Below, piece by piece: positions 55,342 through 61,600 of a DNA stretch of 64,000 nucleotides. Under the pieces are notes generated by a model. It was not told the DNA's origin and ran no database searches. It saw only the letters and a program-made list of their open reading frames with translations. Numbering within the stretch: position 1 is the stretch's first letter; every line of letters begins with the position of its first letter. Source of the stretch: SZUA-36 sp963801195 (lineage in GTDB: Bacteria; Pseudomonadota; Gammaproteobacteria; Xanthomonadales; SZUA-36); the NCBI GenBank assembly GCA_963801195.1, contig CAWDDX010000003.1, forward strand, positions 186,001-250,000, read 5' to 3'. The translations under genes and the position numbers were made by a program.

Positions 55342-56706
55342 TTGGCTTTTATTTACTTGGCTTTTACCACAAAATGGGAACGTAGTTATGAGAGCATCAG
55401 TGCCTTGGTAAAAGAGCAACTCCCCCGCATGGCAGCGGCCCTGGTTCCGCGAGAACTGGTCAACTGGAGCCTGACGGCCGTGGCGCTGGGCGCCCTCGAA
55501 GGCGGTCTGCTGGGCGTCATCGTAAAAAACCAGTTCGCCGGGGTTGCCTCTCCCCTTGTGGTGAACATCGCCGTGGCCGTGGTGGCCGCGGCACCCTCTT
55601 TCACCAACCTCGCCAGTTTCCTGTTTGCAGCCATGGCCGCGGGCCGCGACAAGCTCGCCTTGCTCGGCAAGCTGATGCAGTTGATGGCTCTGTGCCTGAT
55701 CATCATGGCGTTACCCGGAAGAACACCTCTGGGGCTGGCAATTTTTTGCGTCATGACGGTACTGGCGCGTACTGCGTGGTCGGGCATCCTGATCATCCGC
55801 GCAGCTGTCTGGCGTGCCAATTACACCCGTGCCTGGCGTGCCCGGGTCACGGCTCGTATCGTGCAGATATCCTCGCTGCTGGTGGCGGCTTACTCGGCGC
55901 TGATCGGATTGCTGCTGGACTGGCACCCGGATGCGTTCAGGTTTGCTTTCGTCTTCGGCGCCGCCTGTGCGTTGTTCGCTGCTCACGTCAACCGCAAATC
56001 ACGGTTTCGAAGACAACGCCAGCTGATTGCCGCCGAACTTGCTGAGCAGACCCTGCAGGGCCGGCGCCTGAGTCTGCCGGTACTGGTCTCGGTATTGCGC
56101 AAGGATATCGATTTCAGGCACTACATGATGGCCATGATGGTGATGGGCAGCGGCAACCTGATGTTGCTGCCAATGCTGGTCATATTACTCAATGAACACC
56201 TGCACCTGAACCAGGTGCACCAGGTAACCTTGACATCCTCCCTACCCTTGTTGACGCTGTGTTTCTCGATATCCCTGTGGGCCAGGGTGCTGGACCGCAG
56301 GCACATTTTCAGTTATCGCGCGTTTCACAGCTGGTTTTTTGCAGGTGCATCGCTGTTGTTCGCCGTGGCGGTGATCACGATGCAGGTGGGCCTGCTGTGG
56401 CCCGCTTCGGTGATGCTCGGCGCCGCCTATGCCGGCGGCAACCTCGGCTGGAACCTGGGCCACAACGATTTCAGCAACGATGGCAACGCCTCGCATTACA
56501 TGGCGATTCACGTCATGCTGACCGGCCTCAGGGGGCTGATCATGCCCCTGATCGGCGTGGGGTTCTACGAATATTTGGCGGCCTGGTGGCCACAATACGA
56601 AGGCTGGGCGTTAGTGCTGCCCTTTTCCCTGACCCTGGCGGGAGCAGTCATTTTCGTAGTCCTGCACCTGCAGCTGGTCCGGCGGACACGCGTCCGCGGA
56701 AACTAA
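55342..56706 (+). CDS. MFS-like multi-spanning membrane protein, 5' end altered
   Basis: About 430-450 residues with 10 to 12 hydrophobic helices (for example LVVNIAVAVVAAAPSFTNLA, LIIMALPGRTPLGLAIFCVM). RAAVWRANYTRAWRARVTAR is a loop typical of a major-facilitator subfamily. The substrate is unknown. The open frame starts at TTG 55342 inside two RAYT-repeat pieces (CTTGGCTTTT at 55341-55350 and 55356-55365). Conserved coding seems to begin around LVKEQLPRMAAALVPREL, and the only in-frame ATG there is 55429, so the native start is probably lost. Confidence 0.78.
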   Translation: MAFIYLAFTTKWERSYESISALVKEQLPRMAAALVPRELVNWSLTAVALGALEGGLLGVIVKNQFAGVASPLVVNIAVAVVAAAPSFTNLASFLFAAMAAGRDKLALLGKLMQLMALCLIIMALPGRTPLGLAIFCVMTVLARTAWSGILIIRAAVWRANYTRAWRARVTARIVQISSLLVAAYSALIGLLLDWHPDAFRFAFVFGAACALFAAHVNRKSRFRRQRQLIAAELAEQTLQGRRLSLPVLVSVLRKDIDFRHYMMAMMVMGSGNLMLLPMLVILLNEHLHLNQVHQVTLTSSLPLLTLCFSISLWARVLDRRHIFSYRAFHSWFFAGASLLFAVAVITMQVGLLWPASVMLGAAYAGGNLGWNLGHNDFSNDGNASHYMAIHVMLTGLRGLIMPLIGVGFYEYLAAWWPQYEGWALVLPFSLTLAGAVIFVVLHLQLVRRTRVRGN

Positions 56707-56858
56707 GGGCTAATGGCGCAGAACGATTGTCCTTCACTTCCAGGTGGTTTTATTCAGAAACTGAAAAACGGAATTTCATGGCATGTTCCGGTAACGCAAG
56801 ATACTACCTCGGGATAAAACTTTGGCAAAAGTATGTGTTCTGATTTGGCTCGAAAAGG

Positions 56859-57503
56859 CTAGTCTACCTTGAACAACCCATCCCTATTTACACCGACAAA
56901 TGCGGATTCCAGAATGCGTTCGTCCGCAGGAGTAAGGAAAGGCAGTATTTCATCACTGACGACGCGGTAGGTTTTGTAACGGTCCATATCGTCACCGATG
57001 AAATCAAGATTCGTGTCGCTGGTCATCCAATCGAGCTTGTCATGGACAGAAAAGTTGATCGGCGTGCGATAGCCGAGCATGGTCATTTCACCCTTGGCGT
57101 TGAAATAGTACGAGAAGTACGACATGACCAGTTCCCGCAGGCTGCGGTAAACAGGGTCGCGGTAACGCAGGTTGGCAAAATTGGACTGCGCCACCGCGCC
57201 CCAATGTCCGCGAAATTTGAAGATTGCCAGCAGGTGGTCATCATCGTGTGCGTTGGGGATGATCTCGAGGATCAGCGGCGGATATCCAATGCGGCGCAGA
57301 GCGACGGCGGCAAATAGTGCACCATCAAAACAGTGACCGATCCGTTCACGTAGTACGCGCAGCGGACAACGGTAGAAATGATCGACGCTGTAAGAGATCG
57401 TGCTGAGAAAAGCCTGGATTTTAATGGGACTATCCAGACTTTTGAGCAAGTCAAGTTCTGCGGCGGTGAGCTGGGATTCGAAAAGTTTAATGGCGTTTTT
57501 CAT
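56859..57503 (-). CDS. Transglutaminase-like cysteine protease-fold protein
   Basis: 214 residues. Cys in ERIGHCFDGALFAAVALRRI, His in NAHDDDHLLAIFKFRGHWGA and nearby acidic residues give the Cys-His-Asp order of the transglutaminase-like superfamily. There is no signal peptide, so it is probably cytosolic. Its ATG overlaps the stop of a truncated upstream gene as ATGA (57503-57500). The substrate is unknown. Confidence 0.75.
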   Translation of the reverse strand: MKNAIKLFESQLTAAELDLLKSLDSPIKIQAFLSTISYSVDHFYRCPLRVLRERIGHCFDGALFAAVALRRIGYPPLILEIIPNAHDDDHLLAIFKFRGHWGAVAQSNFANLRYRDPVYRSLRELVMSYFSYYFNAKGEMTMLGYRTPINFSVHDKLDWMTSDTNLDFIGDDMDRYKTYRVVSDEILPFLTPADERILESAFVGVNRDGLFKVD

Positions 57504-57650
57504 GATTTTGGCAACGCAATGGATTTTTGATTCTGGTACATGCCCTTCTTGTCGGCACGGGAAATCTCGAATTCCTCATTCGCTTCAAAAAACAGGATTT
57601 GCGCCAGTCCCTCATTGACATGAATCTTGGCAGGCGGTGGCGTTGGAGTC
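57500..57650 (-). pseudogene. 3' remnant of a gene cut by the RAYT repeat array
   Basis: About 49 codons (TPPPAKIHVNEGLAQILFFE to QNQKSIALPKS) end with a TGA that overlaps the start of the transglutaminase-like gene as ATGA, the mark of a real operon partner. To the right, coding character stops exactly where the repeat array starts (57651). The rest of the gene was not found on the other side of the arrays. Confidence 0.65.
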
Positions 57651-57927
57651 AAAGCGGCGACACCTACATCTAATAGACACAAAGAGGCAAAGCGGCGACA
57701 CCCAGGGCGAGGGCAAAGCGGCGACACCCACATCTAATCGGCCAAAGCGGCGACACCCACATCTAATAGAGGCAAAGCGGCGACACCCACATCTAATCAC
57801 ATCGAAGATGCAAAGCGGCGACACCCACATCTAATCACATTACCCACAATAGGCACAAAGCGGCGAAAGGCACAAAGCGGCGACACCCACATCTAATCGA
57901 CACAAAGCGGCGACACCCACATCTAAT
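57651..57927. repeat. Irregular array of a 24-bp RAYT-associated repeat
   Basis: Unit begins AAAGCGGCGACACCCACATC and ends TAAT. Full copies start at 57651 (one change), 57715, 57744, 57774, 57812, 57874 and 57904; truncated copies start at 57689 (16 bases) and 57857 (10 bases). Spacers are 2 to 21 bases, unlike one another in length, and contain GGCAC, GACAC or CACAT pieces. All copies point the same way, toward RAYT D, and the last is fused to its leader. Confidence 0.93.
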
Positions 57928-57997
57928 CACATTACCTACAGGATACACAGTCCTTTTACCCTTTTGGCCATGAATATTTCTGTCTAGACTGGCTTTC

Positions 57998-58957
57998 ATG
58001 CCAAAACCCAGAAAACGCCAGGTCTCATTACAGGACACACCCTACTACCACTGCATCTCACGTTGTGTCCGCCGCGCATTCCTGTGTGGCAAAGACGCTC
58101 AAACCGGCTTTAACTTCGAACACCGCCGCCAATGGATCGTAGATCGCATCAAACTGCTCAGTAGCGTCTTCGCCATTGATCTGTGCGCCTACGCCATCAT
58201 GAGCAATCACTACCATATCGTGATCAGGATTGATACTGACGCCATATCACACTGGACGGATGAAGAAGTCGCCAGGCGTTGGCTGCAGATATTTACAGGA
58301 CCCGTACTCATGCATCGTTTCCTGGCTGATGTCGAATTGAGCAGCGATGAACGCAAGTGTATTGCTGATCTGATTCTCACCTGGCGTGAAAGATTGGCTG
58401 ATCTGTCATGGTTCATGCGCTGTCTGAATGAACCCATCGCCAGGATGGCCAATGCTGAGGATCACTGCACCGGCAGATTCTGGGAAGGGAGGTTCAAATC
58501 ACAGGCTCTCCTGGATGCACGTGCAGTACTTGCATGTATGGCCTATGTAGACCTGAACCCGATTCGAGCAGCCATGGCCACTACGCCTGAGGACTCTGAT
58601 TACACCTCTGTACAGGAGCGTATCAGGCAACCGGATAATGACCACCTGGCACCTTTCCGGGACAGTTCAAGTGATGTTATCCCATTCAGTCTTAAAGACT
58701 ACCTGGAACTGGTGGACTGGAGTGCTCGAGAGATAAAAAACCAAAAACGGGGATATATTCCCGCCACTACACCGCCAATACTGCGAAGGCTTCAATTGGA
58801 TGCTGCGCCTGTACTGGATTATCTTGCCAAAAATGATCTTCCATCACCCAGTGCCATCGGGCCGATTAGTATGCTCAGGGCGTTTGCGGAATCGGTGGGA
58901 CGGAAATTTATCAAAGGCCATGTTCTTGGAAACAGGCTTTGTCCCGAAAACGTATAA
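57998..58957 (+). CDS. REP-associated tyrosine transposase (RAYT), copy D
   Basis: Intact 319-residue protein, nearly identical to copy C; the five amino-acid differences all lie within the first 48 residues (for example CGKDAQTGFNFEHRR against CGEDAHTGFDFEHRR). HUH at His71/His73 and Tyr183 are present. The leader (57928-57997) keeps CCTACAGGA but has TTACCCTTTT in place of TTACCCTGTT. It is bracketed by the 57.7-57.9 kb array on the left and the 59.2-59.6 kb array on the right, in inverted orientation. Confidence 0.93.
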   Translation: MPKPRKRQVSLQDTPYYHCISRCVRRAFLCGKDAQTGFNFEHRRQWIVDRIKLLSSVFAIDLCAYAIMSNHYHIVIRIDTDAISHWTDEEVARRWLQIFTGPVLMHRFLADVELSSDERKCIADLILTWRERLADLSWFMRCLNEPIARMANAEDHCTGRFWEGRFKSQALLDARAVLACMAYVDLNPIRAAMATTPEDSDYTSVQERIRQPDNDHLAPFRDSSSDVIPFSLKDYLELVDWSAREIKNQKRGYIPATTPPILRRLQLDAAPVLDYLAKNDLPSPSAIGPISMLRAFAESVGRKFIKGHVLGNRLCPENV

Positions 58958-59175
58958 CAATCTAGCAACCCTGATCACTGCCTGTACACAGTCTGCCTGC
59001 AATAAACTGAATCTGACCCGACTTCGGTTTTTGCCAGGGATGTTTTGATTTTTTAACGAAAACTCCGGTCTCGTAATGTCTCGTAGCAATTTTGTGCTCG
59101 CCAGCATCTCAATCAGTCATCTCCATGAGCTGTGCTTCCAGGTAAATTCGTGGATGTCCTTGCTTTTCCTTTTCA
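58958..59175. repeat. Conserved 3' flank of RAYT D
   Basis: Base-for-base the same as 51698-51906 behind RAYT C, ending TGGATGTCCTTGCTTT at 59151-59166, after which the GATATGGGTGTC array begins. No gene. Confidence 0.75.
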
Positions 59176-59600
59176 GATATGGGTGCTTGGCTTTTTTGCG
59201 TTTGCTTTTCCTTTCAGATATGGGTGTCTTGGCTTTTTTGATATGGGTGTCTTGAATGGAATGGCGCTAAGCTAAGGGTGTTTATCATTTGGACCATCAA
59301 TGACTAAACCCATATTTGAAGTGGAATTGGCCACTGTAGATATACTGCAAAAATGGCTTAACTTAGCGCCATTCATGGGTGTCTTGGCTTTTTTTTATAT
59401 GGGTGCTCTTAGCTTTTCTGATATGGGTGTCTTGGCTTTTTCTGATTAGATATGGGTGTCTTGGCTTTTTTTGATGTCCTTGCTTTACTTCTCTTGCTTT
59501 ACTTCTTTGGGTGTCTTGGCTTTTCTTGTCTTGGCTTTTCTTGCTTTACTTCTCTTGCTTTACTTCTTTGGGTGTCTTGGCTTTTCTTTTGCTTTTCTTG
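59176..59600. repeat. Right-hand RAYT repeat array
   Basis: Copies of GATATGGGTGTCTTGGCTTT, exact or nearly so, start at 59176 (one base deleted), 59217, 59240 (cut by the 116-bp element), 59375 (5' part missing), 59397, 59420 and 59449. They are inverted relative to the left array. From about 59479 a second-order tandem repeat of 61 bases follows, built of TTGCTTTACTTCTC and GGGTGTCTTGGCTTTTC pieces (two copies). The hydrophobic frames through this region come from the repeat and are not genes. Confidence 0.88.
59259..59374. mobile_element. 116-bp MITE-like element inside the array
   Basis: Bounded by 18-base inverted repeats with one mismatch: GAATGGCGCTAAGCTAAG at 59259-59276 and, on the other strand from 59374, GAATGGCGCTAAGTTAAG. 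It interrupts a RAYT repeat copy. It has no coding capacity. A degraded right end of the same element lies at 48871-48891. Confidence 0.75.
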
Positions 59601-59685
59601 GCTTTTTCCTTTTGGCCCTTTCTTCCCGGATAGAGATACTAATTTCCACTCGGACTGCTGCAGTTGCCCGCTAATGCGGTAATCT

Positions 59686-61596
59686 ATGGCAAATTTAACG
59701 GACGTCAGCTGTACAAAGCCCGAAGGTATGAAAATAACAAAAACATTGCGCAAGCGACTCACTGGATGGATGTATGCCCTTGGCTTTGTGGTGATCTGGT
59801 ACGCGCTTTTACAGGGGATTTCCGCCTGGGTATTCGATGTTTCGCTCTATCGGGGTGCTGTGCCGCGTGACCTGCTTGCAAATCTGCTGCTGGGTGCGGT
59901 TATCTACATCCTGTCGCGCAGTCTCGCCTGGTTTCTGCCCGCAATCGCTGTTCTGATGGCAGCGCTGCATCTCGCCAACGCCGGCAAGGTGGTGGTGCTT
60001 GGTGGTCCGATGATGCCGGATGATGTGCTCGCGGTGAGGAATCTGTTCATGCTGCTTGAAGGCTGGCAACTGGCGGGAGTCGTGGTGGTGGTGACGGCGC
60101 CCTTTATTCTGCTTGCGTTCGCGATCGCCTGGCGCTCCGCCAGGACCTGGATAATGTTGGCCGTGCTGGCACTGGCGGGCTGGGGACTGGTGCAGGCGCC
60201 GGCCGCAGTTTCGCACACGATGGACGGCTGGTTCGGCAACACCGTCTGGAACCAGCGCAGCAACTTCTCCGGACGCGGATTGCTCGTTCACCTGGTGCAG
60301 GAGTCTGCCCGCTACCTCGCGCGGGGAGCGAATCCCCCTACGCGGCCCAAGGTGGAGGAGGCAATGCATGAATTGCAGCAGGCAAAACCACATACGGCAT
60401 CCTACGCAGCGCCTGGGGGGGTGCCCGGTCGCAATGTACACGTGATTGTTCTGGAGTCTTTCTGGGATCCAATGGTGCTTACCGCGGCGGGCATTTCGGC
60501 AGACCCGATCGACCCGGCATTCCGTGCGCTGTGGGCGCAGACTGGCCATTCCGAAGCTCTGTCACCGGTGTTCGGAGGGTATACGGCCAACGCGGAATTC
60601 GAGATATTGTGCGGCTTTCCGGTCACCGAGGACGCGGTGTTCTTCGAGGGCTGGTTAAGACGCGATGCACCTTGTCTGCCGCGCCAGTTGAAGGGTATCG
60701 GCTATCAAAGCATCGCCTCACACCCGAATATCGCCGCTTTCTGGAACCGGGTCAACGCCTACCACCGCATCGGCTTCGACCGCTACTGGTCGAAAAATGA
60801 CTTCCAGATGGACGATATGAACCGGAACTTCCTCAGTGACGCTTCGTACTACCGTCAGGTATTACAGAAGATCAAACCGATGCTGCGCAGCGGGACGCCG
60901 ATATTCAACTATATGCTTACCATCTTCGGCCATCTCGATTATCCACTCAACGACAGCCATCCAACAGTTATCCAGACCGCTGGCGACAGCAAACTGGTGC
61001 ACGATTTCGTTAATACAATGTATTACAAGTCACGCGAACTGATGACCTTTCTCGCGGAACTGCAGACGCAGGACCCTGATGCCGTGATCGTATTGTTTGG
61101 CGACCATGCTCCCTTTCTCGGACAAAACTTCGGTGGTTATACTGATTCAGGATTGCTCGCCGACAAACGTGCGAATTTTAAGAACAGCATGTTCAAAACC
61201 CTGGTGACCACACCGCTGGTGGTCATCGATGGAGAGCGCGGCCCGGTAAAACTGGGTACAGTGCCGATGTACCAGATACCCGCGATCATTCTGGATTTGT
61301 TGGGTGACGGGCGTCCGTCGTTACTGCGGCTTGCCGCCACTTCGCCCGGTGCGCCAGTGAGACCGCTCCCGGGAATGTATTTCCTGGCTGAGAAAGGGCA
61401 ACCGCTGGTGTGTCGGGGAAAAGTGGATATGCCTGCAGGTTGCGAGCCGTCGGGACAATGGCTACAGGCAATGATTACCCTTACCCGGGATCTGTTCGGC
61501 GGATCCCAATATACTTTGAGCCTGGAACCTTCACTGCATCGTAATCTGAACAATACACCAGCGGAAAAATCCGCTGAAGGCGGACCGAGTAACTAG
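59686..61596 (+). CDS. LTA synthase-type membrane phosphoglycerol transferase
   Basis: 636 residues with about five N-terminal membrane helices (to about residue 165) and a periplasmic sulfatase-fold domain. Sites: VIVLESFWDP (metal-binding Glu), FGGYTANAEFEILCGFPV (threonine nucleophile in the TxxEF motif), ASHPN...FWNRVNAYHRIGFDRYW, IFGHLDYPL and LFGDHAPFLG (metal-binding Asp-His). Gram-negative members such as OpgB transfer phosphoglycerol to periplasmic glucans. The convergent GH17-GT2 glucan synthase supports that role here. Start ATG 59686; ATG 59728 (MKITKTLRKRL) is an alternative. Confidence 0.88.
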   Translation: MANLTDVSCTKPEGMKITKTLRKRLTGWMYALGFVVIWYALLQGISAWVFDVSLYRGAVPRDLLANLLLGAVIYILSRSLAWFLPAIAVLMAALHLANAGKVVVLGGPMMPDDVLAVRNLFMLLEGWQLAGVVVVVTAPFILLAFAIAWRSARTWIMLAVLALAGWGLVQAPAAVSHTMDGWFGNTVWNQRSNFSGRGLLVHLVQESARYLARGANPPTRPKVEEAMHELQQAKPHTASYAAPGGVPGRNVHVIVLESFWDPMVLTAAGISADPIDPAFRALWAQTGHSEALSPVFGGYTANAEFEILCGFPVTEDAVFFEGWLRRDAPCLPRQLKGIGYQSIASHPNIAAFWNRVNAYHRIGFDRYWSKNDFQMDDMNRNFLSDASYYRQVLQKIKPMLRSGTPIFNYMLTIFGHLDYPLNDSHPTVIQTAGDSKLVHDFVNTMYYKSRELMTFLAELQTQDPDAVIVLFGDHAPFLGQNFGGYTDSGLLADKRANFKNSMFKTLVTTPLVVIDGERGPVKLGTVPMYQIPAIILDLLGDGRPSLLRLAATSPGAPVRPLPGMYFLAEKGQPLVCRGKVDMPAGCEPSGQWLQAMITLTRDLFGGSQYTLSLEPSLHRNLNNTPAEKSAEGGPSN

Positions 61597-61600
61597 CCCA

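Noticed and set aside
57612..57834. Repetitive peptide with RCGCRRF units on the minus strand
   Set aside because: It is a translation of the repeat array; only the segment left of 57651 has independent coding character.
57651..57927. CRISPR array
   Set aside because: Units are 24 bp but spacers are only 2-21 bp, mutually similar and irregular, two units are truncated, and no cas genes are near; it is a RAYT-associated repeat array.
59452..59762. Hydrophobic small proteins encoded in the T-rich array (both strands)
   Set aside because: The frames arise from CTTGGCTTTT repeats, have several overlapping versions and no ribosome-binding site.
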